A DNA stretch of 64,000 bases from the NCBI GenBank assembly GCA_002307725.1, contig DBUB01000007.1:1-64000 (forward strand), written 5' to 3'. The stretch's first letter is position 1. Every line of letters starts with the position of its first letter. The notes under the pieces were generated by a model, which saw only the letters and a list, made by a program, of their open reading frames with translations, was not told the origin of the DNA and ran no database searches. This DNA is from Alphaproteobacteria bacterium UBA1301. Its GTDB lineage: Bacteria > Pseudomonadota > Alphaproteobacteria > Micropepsales > Micropepsaceae. This document shows, in pieces, positions 43,593-52,006 of the stretch. Both the position numbers and the translations under genes were made by a program.

Positions 43593-45488
43593 TCACTGGC
43601 AGGCCAAGCATTCGTCGTAATCGGTTGGGGCGCCACCTTGGATCGCGGCGACTTCGTCTTTCGTGCCTGCGAAGCCGGCGCGCTGCACCGATTTCGAGCG
43701 GCAGTAATAGAGGCTCTTGATGCCCTTCTGCCACGCCGTCCAATGCAGCATATGCAAATCCCATTTTGGTACGTCGCCCGGCAGGAAGAGATTGATCGAC
43801 TGACTTTGACAGATGAAGGGCGCGCGATCGGCCGCCAGTTCCACAATCCAGCGCTGGTCGATTTCGAACGCCGTGCGGAAGATGGATTTTTCGTCGGCCG
43901 TCAGGCAATCGAGATGTTGCACCGAGCCTTCCGCCGCGATGATGGATTGCCAGACCTCCGGCGTATCGGCGCCAACTCTTGCCAAGAGTTTTTTCAGATG
44001 CGGATTGCGCACCGAAAACGAGCCTGACAGCGTCTTGTGAGTATAGACATTGGCCGGAATGGGTTCGATGCACGCGCTGGTGCCACCGCAAATGATCGAG
44101 ATGGAAGCGGTGGGCGCAATGGCGAGCTTGTGGCTGAAGCGTTCCACAACGCCGCGCTCGGCGGCATCGGGACAAGCCCCACGCTCTGCGGCTAAACGTT
44201 TGGACACTGCATCGGCATCCGCGCGCAATTTCTTAAAGATGCGCAAGTTCCACGATTTGGCGAGCGCACTTTCGAAGGGAATGCCGCGGGCTTGCAGGAA
44301 TGAATGAAACCCCATGATGCCAAGCCCGACCGAGCGCTCACGCAGAGCGGCATAGGCGGCGTGCTCCATTCCCTTGGGAGCACTGTCGATAAAATCCGTC
44401 AGCACATTGTCGAGGAACCGCAGTACGTCCTCGACAATGCCTGGCACCTCGCTCCACTGGTCCCAGGTCTCGATATTGAGCGAGGAGAGACAGCAGACCG
44501 CCGTGCGCATTTCGCCGTCGTGATCGCGGCCGGACGGCAGCGTGATCTCGGCACAAAGATTGGACGAACGGACTTTGAGACCCAACGCACGCTGATGCGG
44601 AGCGAGCGCCCGGTTCACCGTATCGATAAAGAGAAGATAAGGTTCGCCGGTTTGAAGGCGGGTTTCCAGTATCTTCTGCCACAACTGGCGCGCCGGCACC
44701 TCGCGCAGCACGTCGCCCGTCTTGGGACTCTTGAGGCCAAACGGCTTGTCATCGCGCACCGCCTCCATGAATTCATCGGTAATGGCGATGCCGTGGTGAA
44801 GGTTCAAAGCCTTGCGGTTGAAGTCGCCGGAAGCTTTGCGGATTTCGAGGAACTCTTCAATTTCCGGATGGTGAACATCGAGATAGCACGCCGCCGAACC
44901 GCGCCGGAGCGATCCCTGGCTGATCGCGAGCGTCAGACTGTCCATGACGCGGATGAAGGGGATGATGCCCGAAGTCTCGCCACAGCCTTTCACCGTCTCG
45001 CCAATCGAGCGCACGCCACCCCAATAGGTGCCGATGCCACCACCATTGGAGGCGAGCTTCACATTCTCGTTCCAGGTTTCGACGATGCCGTCGAGTGTGT
45101 CGGGCACCGCGTTGAGGAAGCAAGAAATCGGCAAGCCGCGCGTGGTCCCGCCGTTGGAGAGAATCGGTGTTGCCGGCATGAACCACAATTGGGACATGGC
45201 GTCGTAGAGCCGTTGCGCGTGCGCGGTGTCGTCGGCGTAGGCGCAAGCAACCCGGGCAAACATATGCTGGATGTTTTCGCCGGGCAGTTGATAGCGGTCC
45301 AGCAAGGTCGCCTTGCCGAAATCGGTGAGAAGGCGGTCGCGGCCGTGATCAAGTCTCAGCTCGTCAGGCTGGGGTTTGCGCCCAAGCGGAGCAGGAAGGG
45401 GTGGGCGTTGACGGACGACGGGCGGGTCGGCCACCGGTTCCGGTGTTGCGACAACGCGCTGGGAATCGAAGTTACACGCTAGCGACAT
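43593..45488 (-). CDS. nrdA: Class I ribonucleotide reductase alpha subunit, no ATP cone
   Basis: This catalytic subunit reduces ribonucleoside diphosphates. The 631-residue protein has the active-site cysteines in GLPISCFLN and AVCCLSSLNIE. It has the NLCAEITLPS block, the radical-transfer tyrosines in SLYYCRS and the C-terminal redox pair CLACQ. It lacks the roughly 90-residue N-terminal ATP cone of E. coli NrdA, having instead a proline-rich stretch, so overall activity control by dATP may be absent. It is preceded by a cobalamin riboswitch and NrdR-like boxes, and followed by nrdB and the BtuM-like gene. Confidence 0.95.
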   Translation of the reverse strand: MSLACNFDSQRVVATPEPVADPPVVRQRPPLPAPLGRKPQPDELRLDHGRDRLLTDFGKATLLDRYQLPGENIQHMFARVACAYADDTAHAQRLYDAMSQLWFMPATPILSNGGTTRGLPISCFLNAVPDTLDGIVETWNENVKLASNGGGIGTYWGGVRSIGETVKGCGETSGIIPFIRVMDSLTLAISQGSLRRGSAACYLDVHHPEIEEFLEIRKASGDFNRKALNLHHGIAITDEFMEAVRDDKPFGLKSPKTGDVLREVPARQLWQKILETRLQTGEPYLLFIDTVNRALAPHQRALGLKVRSSNLCAEITLPSGRDHDGEMRTAVCCLSSLNIETWDQWSEVPGIVEDVLRFLDNVLTDFIDSAPKGMEHAAYAALRERSVGLGIMGFHSFLQARGIPFESALAKSWNLRIFKKLRADADAVSKRLAAERGACPDAAERGVVERFSHKLAIAPTASISIICGGTSACIEPIPANVYTHKTLSGSFSVRNPHLKKLLARVGADTPEVWQSIIAAEGSVQHLDCLTADEKSIFRTAFEIDQRWIVELAADRAPFICQSQSINLFLPGDVPKWDLHMLHWTAWQKGIKSLYYCRSKSVQRAGFAGTKDEVAAIQGGAPTDYDECLACQ

Positions 45489-45599
45489 GCCGCTCTCCAG
45501 ATTGCTGATGCGGAGGGAGTGGACGCGTCACGTGGTCCATGGTGCAAACCACGTCCCGTTAGCGGCCACCGGGACACCCCGCCCGACGAACGTTTCAAC

Positions 45600-45755
45600 C
45601 TGTCACGGCTGGTTTCCTGGCTGGCGGTTCGTCGTCTCCGCCTTGCCTTCCCGGTGCAGTTCACCAGTGGCTTAGGCGACGGAAACTCACCGCGTACAGT
45701 TGCGGGGGCAGCTCCGGTGTCGGGGCAGATGACCCGGCCCGGATTCCCACTTAGC
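45600..45755 (-). promoter_or_regulatory. Cobalamin riboswitch upstream of nrdAB
   Basis: Minus-strand blocks in order: GGGAATCCGG, CCGGAGCTGCCCCCGCAACTG, GTACGCGGTGAG, AAGCCACTGG, CCGGGAAGGCAAGGCGGA, and the B12 box GCCAGCCAGGAAACCAGCC. About 110 bases of leader follow to the nrdA start. Cobalamin would switch off this B12-independent reductase. The limits are approximate. Confidence 0.93.
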
Positions 45756-45769
45756 TCTACATATTGTGC
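45754..45769. promoter_or_regulatory. NrdR-like box 1
   Basis: GCTCTACATATTGTGC matches about 12 of 16 positions of the NrdR-box consensus (ACACtATATaTtGTGT type). It lies at the 5' edge of the riboswitch and 31 bp from a second match. Confidence 0.45.
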
Positions 45770-45784
45770 ATGCAGAGAACCTTG

Positions 45785-45800
45785 ACGCTATAATTAGTAC
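45785..45800. promoter_or_regulatory. NrdR-like box 2
   Basis: ACGCTATAATTAGTAC matches about 11 of 16 consensus positions. It is 31 bp from box 1 start to start, which is about three helical turns and the usual spacing of NrdR-box pairs. Confidence 0.45.
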
Positions 45801-45909
45801 AGTTCTCAAAGACACCGTCAAGCGCAATTCGGGTCGCGGCTGTTTATTTGCATAGTCTCGGGCTGACGTCGCGCGATGCTTGTTCGCGTTGGGCGGCAAT
45901 AACAGCATA

Positions 45910-45933
45910 GCATATAAAGAAATCTTTATATGC
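45910..45933. promoter_or_regulatory. 24-bp palindrome upstream of metE (SahR/MetR-type operator candidate)
   Basis: GCATATAAAGA and its exact reverse complement TCTTTATATGC are separated only by AA. It precedes the metE riboswitch by about 40 bp. The core resembles, from memory, the site described for SahR, an ArsR-family regulator of methionine genes in Proteobacteria. Confidence 0.55.
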
Positions 45934-45969
45934 GCATTGACACCCTGGAGCACTTCCCCTTAATGAAAC

Positions 45970-46160
45970 CTGTCGAGGTTCTTCCGTCCATCGTCGGGCG
46001 GAAGCTAAGAGGGAATTCGGTGCGCCGTAAGGCAATGCCGAAGCTGCCCCCGCAACTGTAAGCGGCGAGTGGTTGCCGACCGAATGTCACTGACGCATTT
46101 TCGCGTTGGGAAGACCGGCAACCACAGCGACCCGCGAAGCCAGGAGACCTGCCCCGACAA
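45970..46160 (+). promoter_or_regulatory. Cobalamin riboswitch upstream of metE
   Basis: In order: GAGGTTCTTCCGTCC, GAGGGAATTCGGTGCG, GCCGAAGCTGCCCCCGCAAC, GTAAGCGGCGAG, AATGTCACTGACGC, GTTGGGAAGACCGGC, and the B12 box AAGCCAGGAGACCTGCC. All core elements are present. Cobalamin should repress metE, the B12-independent methionine synthase. It is divergent from the nrdAB riboswitch about 215 bp away. Confidence 0.95.
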
Positions 46161-46266
46161 CAGAACGTCCACGGGCGGGGTGCTCCGGTGAGGCGCTTGC
46201 AGTCGGCAGCAATGTCGAGGCTTTCTGCATGCGTTCTTTTCGGCTGATACCACCGATCAAAGGGGT

Positions 46267-46344
46267 ATGCCGATGTATTTTCCGAACCGTTCCGATGGAC
46301 AGGGCTTCCACGCCGCGCTGCGCGCGGTCTTCGTGAAGGATTGA
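46267..46344 (+). CDS. Candidate 25-residue peptide between riboswitch and metE
   Basis: An ATG at 46267 directly follows AAAGGGGT. It reads MPMYFPNRSDGQGFHAALRA and ends VFVKD, stopping four bases before the metE ATG. The good ribosome site and tight spacing suggest a translated leader that couples to metE. No homologue is known to me, and it contains no run of methionine codons. Confidence 0.4.
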   Translation: MPMYFPNRSDGQGFHAALRAVFVKD

Positions 46345-46347
46345 TCC

Positions 46348-48651
46348 ATGTCCATTCTCGTCTCCTGTCTCGGGTTTCCGCGCATCGGGCCGCACCGTGA
46401 ACTGAAAAAAGCCCTGGAAGATTTCTGGTCCGGGCAAACCACTGCCAACGCACTTCTGCATCAGGCCAAGGCGCTTCGTGCCGATGCCTGGGTCCGGCAA
46501 CACGATGCTGGAATCACAGTGATTCCGAGCAACGACTTCTCGCTGTACGACCATGTACTCGATACCAGCGTTCTGGTGGGGGCGGTTCCCGAAGTCTATC
46601 TCCTCCCGCGGGGCCCGGTGGCGCTTGATACGTATTTTGCCATGGCGCGCGGTACGCACGGCCGATCCGGTTGCGATCTTCGCGCGTTGGAAATGACCAA
46701 GTGGTTCGATACGAACTACCACTACATGGTTCCGGAATTCCTGAGTGACCAGGATTTCGAGCTGTGTACCACCAAGCCGGTAGACGAATTCCGCGAAGCC
46801 TTGGCGCTCGGGATTAAGACGCGCCCGGTGTTGCTCGGTCCGGTGACGTTCTTACGTCTCGGAAAGTCCGTAGGCGAAAAATTTGACACACTCCGCCTGC
46901 TGCCCGCTTTGCTCCCTGTTTACGTGGAGGTTTTGAAGCAGTTGGCTGCAGAGGGTGCCGATTGGGTGCAAATCGACGAACCCTGTCTGGTGCAAGATTT
47001 GAGCGACCAGGCCAAGGACGCCCTGCGAACAACCTATCAAACGCTCGCAGCGGCTGTGCCGGGCGTAAAACTCATGCTGACGACCTATTTCGGTGGGCTC
47101 GGCGACAACCTTGAAACGGCCCTGACGCTGCCGGTCGCGGGTCTTCATCTCGATTTGGTGCGGGCACCCGAACAGTTGAAAGACGTGTTGCGCAAGGCTC
47201 CGGGCGGACTTGTGTTGTCCCTTGGTGTTATCGACGGCCGCAATATCTGGCGCTCTAATCTCCCTGCCAAGCTGAATACCATCGAGCCCGTTCTGACGTG
47301 GTGGAAGCCGGAGCAACTCATGCTTGGCCCCTCCTGCTCTCTCCTGCATTGCCCTATCGACCTGGATCTGGAGACGGACCTTGATCCCGACCTCAAGAGC
47401 TGGCTTGCGTTTGCCGCACAAAAGCTGGACGAACTGGCGATCCTTGGACGTGCACTAAACGAAGGCCGCGCTGTCGTAACCGATGCCTTGGCCGCATCCG
47501 CAGATGCCGCCGAACGCCGCAGGACTTCACCCAAAATCCACAATAGAGCCGTTAAGGGGCGGCTAGAGGCCGTCACGCCGGACATGACGCGCCGGGCCTC
47601 GCCCTTCCAGGTTCGACGCGCCGCCCAGCGTCAGCATCTCGCACTTCCGCTTTACCCAACGACGACCATTGGTTCGTTTCCGCAAACCAAACAAGTGCGG
47701 GATGCCCGTTCGGCGCACGCCAAAGGCGCACTGGATGATGCGGCCTACGAGGCATTCTTGCGCCAAGAGACAGAGGCCTGTGTCAAATGGCAGGAAGACG
47801 TTGGTCTCGATGTACTCGTGCACGGTGAATTCGAGCGCAACGACATGGTGCAGTATTTCGGCGAGCAACTTTCCGGATTTGCTTTCACCAAACATGCCTG
47901 GGTGCAAAGCTATGGCTCGCGCTATGTCCGTCCGCCGATCATTTACGGCGATGTCAGCCGCCCGCAGGCGATGACAGTCAAGTGGACGAAATACGCGCAA
48001 TCGCTGACGGCCAAGCCGATGAAGGGCATGCTGACTGGGCCGGTGACCATCTTGCAATGGTCCTTTGTGCGTGATGACGAAGAAAGGGATACGGTGTGTT
48101 CTCAGATCGCGCTCGCCCTACGCGACGAAGTTGCCGATTTGGAAGCCGCCGGGATCAATATCATTCAGGTCGACGAGCCAGCCATTCGCGAGGGTTTGCC
48201 GCTACGCAAAAAGGATTGGGATTTCTACTTGGCATGGGCGGTAAAAGCTTTCCGGTTAGCATCTTCGGGCGTTGGTGATGCGACGCAAATCCACACGCAT
48301 ATGTGTTATGCCGAGTTTAATGACATCATCGAAGCCATTGGCGCGTTGGATGCCGACGTGATTTCCATCGAAACGGCCCGCTCGAAGATGGAACTGCTGG
48401 AAGCCTTTGCCCAATACCGCTACCCGAACGAAATCGGTCCTGGCGTTTACGACATTCATTCGCCGCGCTGTCCGACGGTCGATGAAATCGTGGCACTCTT
48501 GAAAAGGGCAGCGGAATGCGTCCCGGCCGACCAAATTTGGGTGAACCCTGATTGCGGCCTCAAGACGCGCAAATGGGAGGAAGTGCGGCCCGCGCTGGCC
48601 AATATGGTCGAAGCGGCCCGGCATCTTCGCAATGCTCGAGTGTTGGTCTAA
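46348..48651 (+). CDS. metE: Cobalamin-independent methionine synthase
   Basis: MetE transfers a methyl group from 5-methyltetrahydropteroyl-polyglutamate to homocysteine, using zinc. The 767-residue protein has two similar halves. In the catalytic half the zinc ligands are H651 and C653 in IHTHMCYAEF, the glutamate near 675 in ISIETARS, and C736 in NPDCGLKTR. The spacing equals that of E. coli. The N-terminal half has FPRIGPHRELKKALEDFW. The riboswitch predicts expression when B12 is short. MetE demands zinc, which ties it to the zinc genes in the same island. Confidence 0.97.
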   Translation: MSILVSCLGFPRIGPHRELKKALEDFWSGQTTANALLHQAKALRADAWVRQHDAGITVIPSNDFSLYDHVLDTSVLVGAVPEVYLLPRGPVALDTYFAMARGTHGRSGCDLRALEMTKWFDTNYHYMVPEFLSDQDFELCTTKPVDEFREALALGIKTRPVLLGPVTFLRLGKSVGEKFDTLRLLPALLPVYVEVLKQLAAEGADWVQIDEPCLVQDLSDQAKDALRTTYQTLAAAVPGVKLMLTTYFGGLGDNLETALTLPVAGLHLDLVRAPEQLKDVLRKAPGGLVLSLGVIDGRNIWRSNLPAKLNTIEPVLTWWKPEQLMLGPSCSLLHCPIDLDLETDLDPDLKSWLAFAAQKLDELAILGRALNEGRAVVTDALAASADAAERRRTSPKIHNRAVKGRLEAVTPDMTRRASPFQVRRAAQRQHLALPLYPTTTIGSFPQTKQVRDARSAHAKGALDDAAYEAFLRQETEACVKWQEDVGLDVLVHGEFERNDMVQYFGEQLSGFAFTKHAWVQSYGSRYVRPPIIYGDVSRPQAMTVKWTKYAQSLTAKPMKGMLTGPVTILQWSFVRDDEERDTVCSQIALALRDEVADLEAAGINIIQVDEPAIREGLPLRKKDWDFYLAWAVKAFRLASSGVGDATQIHTHMCYAEFNDIIEAIGALDADVISIETARSKMELLEAFAQYRYPNEIGPGVYDIHSPRCPTVDEIVALLKRAAECVPADQIWVNPDCGLKTRKWEEVRPALANMVEAARHLRNARVLV

Positions 48652-48730
48652 GAGGCAACGAAATTGGCGTTTGCAGGCATCGACCCCAGCGACAGTCCTG
48701 TGCCGCTGGGGCTGATACCTCGTTCAGGCG

Positions 48731-49960
48731 TTACGGTTGGCCGGGGTGCGGCGGCGGATCATTCGTCCTCACATCGAGCGCCGCGGCGTAGGGTCCAAGC
48801 CAAAGCTGCTGGTGCAGGGCATCCAGTTTTCTGGCCATCGGTTCGCTCCGCAGCACCACCTCGACGTTGCGCGAATTGTCCAGGTATCCACCTTCCCAAT
48901 TGCTGGTTCCGATCCAGGCAATGCAGCCGTCGATCGTCATTGTCTTGGTGTGAACCACGCGCGCGAAGGCAATGAACCCGGACGGCGCTTGGGGAATGGT
49001 GACGACGCGAACTTCGATATTGGGCAAAACCGCAAGGCTCTTGAGATAAGGCTGCTTTTCGGCCGTCAGGTTCCAGTTCGCGACCATGAGCTCGATTTTG
49101 ACGCCGCGTCGTGCGGCCGCGCGCAGGGCGCGGTCGATGACGTCGTAATACTGCTTGCGCTGGCCGAGTGGGGCGTAATCCATCACCGTCACCCGCACCA
49201 GATGCTGCGCGCGCGCCAAGAGGCTCACCAGCGCCTGTTCGGAATCGACCACACCTTCGGGGTCGTCGGCGGCGGGGCTGGCGACGAGCGTGGCGGGTCC
49301 GTCGAGTTGCGCCGGCGTGAAGGTGCTTTTATGCCTCGGCACTTTCCTTCCTGCGGCGATCAGCGCTTGCGCCTGCCAGTCGTGCGCGAAAATCCGCGCC
49401 AGTTTCGCGACCATCGCGGGCTGGTCGATTTTCAAGCCGGTTTCGTCGATATGCTCTAGCGCGCGCCAATCGAAATTCTGGCTGCCGACGAAGGCGGCGC
49501 GGCCGTCGACCACGAAAAACTTGGCGTGAATGATGCCGTCGCCGGAGACATCGGAAAAGGCCAGCTCGCGGAAGGTGAGGTTCGGAATGCGTTTGAGCCG
49601 GGCCAGCGTCTCCGCATCCGACATGCGCTCGCCCTTTTTCTCCATCAAAAAGCGGATGTGTACGCCGCGTGCGCCGGCCGCTTCCAGCCGGCCGATAACC
49701 CGGTCGAGCGCCGTGCCCGGCATCGATGTCGCGTAAAACTGCTCCAGATCGATGGTCTTGCGGGCGCCATCAATCATCTCGCACCACACTGCCGCCGGAT
49801 CGCGGATGTCGAGGGACTTGAGGTCGGTTGCCACCGGAACGGTGTGGACCAGTTCGAACCCGGGAATGGCAAAATCAGCGGCGGCCGGAACGGTAGACGG
49901 GAAAAGCAACAGTCCCGCAGCCAATCCCAGCCGCGGCAAGCGCGCAACCGGCAACCGCAT
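48731..49960 (-). CDS. Exported phospholipase D-family protein
   Basis: This 409-residue protein has a signal peptide (LGLAAGLLLFPSTVPAAA) and two PLD catalytic motifs. The first is in IHAKFFVVDGRAAFVGSQNFD and the second in VHTKTMTIDGCIAWIGTSNWE. Both have the HxK(x4)D core. It could hydrolyse phospholipid or nucleic acid in the periplasm or outside; substrate cannot be read from sequence. It has a good ribosome site (AGGAG) and is the last gene after the COG0523 GTPase and acid phosphatase, probably one transcript under a Zur-type operator. Confidence 0.85.
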   Translation of the reverse strand: MRLPVARLPRLGLAAGLLLFPSTVPAAADFAIPGFELVHTVPVATDLKSLDIRDPAAVWCEMIDGARKTIDLEQFYATSMPGTALDRVIGRLEAAGARGVHIRFLMEKKGERMSDAETLARLKRIPNLTFRELAFSDVSGDGIIHAKFFVVDGRAAFVGSQNFDWRALEHIDETGLKIDQPAMVAKLARIFAHDWQAQALIAAGRKVPRHKSTFTPAQLDGPATLVASPAADDPEGVVDSEQALVSLLARAQHLVRVTVMDYAPLGQRKQYYDVIDRALRAAARRGVKIELMVANWNLTAEKQPYLKSLAVLPNIEVRVVTIPQAPSGFIAFARVVHTKTMTIDGCIAWIGTSNWEGGYLDNSRNVEVVLRSEPMARKLDALHQQLWLGPYAAALDVRTNDPPPHPGQP

Positions 49961-49975
49961 GATCGCTCCTTGTGG

Positions 49976-50788
49976 TCAGGGCGTGACGGCGTGGAAGATA
50001 TTCTGAGAGATCAGGTTTGTCTCGGCCTGGCAGACGTTCGGCGCCGGGGCAGAACCGGTCTTACGTAGTGCCGCCAATTCGGCCCGGGCGGCGGCGAAAT
50101 CGGCGCGGTATTTGGTCGTGGTGCGCACCGCCGCAAGAGTTGCGGACGCGGTTAGGTAGCCGGACTCGACAGCGCTGGAATTATGTGCACCGCAAACGAT
50201 GCGGCTTTCACCATAGGCACGTCCGCGTGCCAGGATGGCGCTGGCCCGGTCGGGGGCGAGTTCCGCCAGGATCGAGGCCCAGGTCCAGCCCCAGGTGGTG
50301 TGGCCGGACGGATAATCGAAGCTATGCGTGAGGTCCTCTTTGGACTGACAGATGTTGCCGTCATCGATTTGGAAGGGCCGCAGCCTCTTGAAATGCGTCT
50401 TGGCGACGGAGGAGGATCGGCCGGTGTCGCGCCCGGCTTTTCCGATCAGCGCCAGAAGACGCGGGGCGTTCTCCGGCGTCAACGAAACGCCGACGGCGCA
50501 ACTGAAGTCACGCATCATATCTGCGCCGTCTGTTTTGACGTCGTTCGTCGCCATTTCCCAGCGTGCGGTTCCAACGAGCGTTCTGGTGTTCTTGAAAATC
50601 GCGCGGTCGGCATCATAGCGCGGATCGCCTTGGGTCGGGGCCGGCTGTAGAATGCTGACAATGTCGAAGGCGCCGGGAGCTAGGTAGCCTTGTTCTGCCT
50701 TGTCGGCGGCGAAGGCCCCGGCGCCTGCCAGCATGCAGGTTATGGCAACAAGGACTGGGAGTTTCATCGTTGGGTTGTTCTTTGCCAT
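49976..50788 (-). CDS. Class A (PhoN-type) secreted acid phosphatase
   Basis: This 270-residue exported enzyme of the PAP2/PhoN superfamily has a signal peptide after MAKNNPTMKLP (VLVAITCMLAGAGAFAA). The three phosphatase motifs are HFKRLRPF (KxxxxxRP type), DYPSGHTTWG and GESRIVCGAHNSSAVESG, with the catalytic histidines present. It should release phosphate from organic monoesters in the periplasm. The start at 50788 gives the proper signal peptide; an upstream extension does not. It lies between the COG0523 GTPase and PLD genes on one strand. Confidence 0.88.
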   Translation of the reverse strand: MAKNNPTMKLPVLVAITCMLAGAGAFAADKAEQGYLAPGAFDIVSILQPAPTQGDPRYDADRAIFKNTRTLVGTARWEMATNDVKTDGADMMRDFSCAVGVSLTPENAPRLLALIGKAGRDTGRSSSVAKTHFKRLRPFQIDDGNICQSKEDLTHSFDYPSGHTTWGWTWASILAELAPDRASAILARGRAYGESRIVCGAHNSSAVESGYLTASATLAAVRTTTKYRADFAAARAELAALRKTGSAPAPNVCQAETNLISQNIFHAVTP

Positions 50789-50816
50789 GTCTGTTTCCGT
50801 GTCTCCTGAGAAGAGC

Positions 50817-51890
50817 TTATGCCGGAGCTTTGCTGGCCGACAGAATGTTGAACGCCTCACGCAGCTTTTTAGCCGGAAGATTGCGGCCGATAAAGACAAT
50901 CCGGCTGCGATGATCTTCGTCGGGCCAAGCCTCCAGCGAAACCGAAGGGTGGAAAATGTGCTGCACGCCGTGGATCACCACGGGGCCGGGTTCGCCGATG
51001 ATGTTGACGAGGCCTTTGACGCGCAAAAGGTCCGGCCCGCGATAGGCGGTGATCAGTCCCAACCAGCCGTTGAAGACATCCGGGTGGATGGGCTCGTCGA
51101 TGGTCAGGCATATGGCGCTGATGTCCTTGCCGTGGCGGTTGACGTCGTGGTGGTGGTGATCGCCGTGGCCATGACGGTGGCCGTTGTTCTGCTCGTGCTC
51201 ATAGGCTTCGGCACTGAGCCAGCGTTTCGCATCTTCGGTTCTGGCGGCGGGGTTGTGGAGGCCGGTATCGAACAGAAGGGCAGGGTCGACGGCGCCGTTT
51301 ACGGCGTGAACGATAGGGGCGGCCGGATTGGTTTCCCGCAGGCGTTCTTCCACGGCGGCAACGGTGCCTGAAGGCACCAGATCGGCTTTGGTCAGCAGCA
51401 GCATATCGGCGACCGCGACCTGTTTGACCGACTCGAACTGCCGGTCCAGCGTGGTGAGGGCCGTGGCGGCGTCCACCGTCGCGATCACGCCGTCGAGGCG
51501 ATAGAGCGCTTCGACTTGCGGGTCCATCATCAGCGTGTGCATGACCGGAACGGGATCGGCAAGGCCGGTGGTTTCGATCACGACGCGCTCGAACCAGCGC
51601 TTGCCGTCACGGGCGAACCGCCACGGCGCATCGTGCAGTGTCTTGGCCAGATCGCCGCGGATGGTGCAACACAAGCAGCCGCTCGACATTTCGACCACGA
51701 TGTCTTCGTTGGTATGAACCAAAAGAGCGTGATCGATCCCGATTTCGCCGAACTCGTTGATAATGACGAGGGTGTTGGCGAGCGCAGAGTGCTGCAGCAG
51801 ATGATTCAGCACCGTCGTCTTGCCGCTGCCGAGAAAACCGGTCAGCAGCGTGACCGGGACTTTATCCTGTTCAGAGTTTTCGGCCGCCAC
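50817..51890 (-). CDS. COG0523 / CobW-family GTPase, probable zinc metallochaperone
   Basis: This 357-residue G3E GTPase has Walker A GFLGSGKTT at residues 18-26. The metal motif GCLCC is near 70, Walker B/switch VIETTGLADP and the guanine-specificity motif TKAD. A histidine-rich loop (HEQNNGHRHGHGDHHHHDV) lies before the C-terminal CobW_C domain. Family members insert metal into client proteins. The Zur-type operator just upstream favours a zinc chaperone role over cobalamin synthesis, despite the family name and the B12 genes nearby. Confidence 0.88.
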   Translation of the reverse strand: MAAENSEQDKVPVTLLTGFLGSGKTTVLNHLLQHSALANTLVIINEFGEIGIDHALLVHTNEDIVVEMSSGCLCCTIRGDLAKTLHDAPWRFARDGKRWFERVVIETTGLADPVPVMHTLMMDPQVEALYRLDGVIATVDAATALTTLDRQFESVKQVAVADMLLLTKADLVPSGTVAAVEERLRETNPAAPIVHAVNGAVDPALLFDTGLHNPAARTEDAKRWLSAEAYEHEQNNGHRHGHGDHHHHDVNRHGKDISAICLTIDEPIHPDVFNGWLGLITAYRGPDLLRVKGLVNIIGEPGPVVIHGVQHIFHPSVSLEAWPDEDHRSRIVFIGRNLPAKKLREAFNILSASKAPA

Positions 51891-51920
51891 GTGTCATCTC
51901 CTTGCCCGCCGTCTCTGTAA

Positions 51921-51938
51921 TATGTTATAACATAACAT
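51921..51938. promoter_or_regulatory. Zur-type operator upstream of the COG0523 gene
   Basis: The minus strand reads ATGTTATGTTATAACATA, with central palindrome TATGTTATAACATA. The identical 18 bp occurs in the zur-zip intergenic region. It lies 30 bp before the GTPase start. Confidence 0.7.
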
Positions 51939-52006
51939 TCTGCAAGAAGGCGCCCATTCCTAAGATACATCATCATACTTCAAATCTTATATGGCCGATG
52001 AAGTGG

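Noticed and set aside
50817..51890. CobW as a cobalamin-synthesis protein belonging to the B12 regulon
   Set aside because: It has no riboswitch, its promoter has the Zur-type site, and the GCLCC motif plus His-rich loop are general to COG0523 zinc chaperones.
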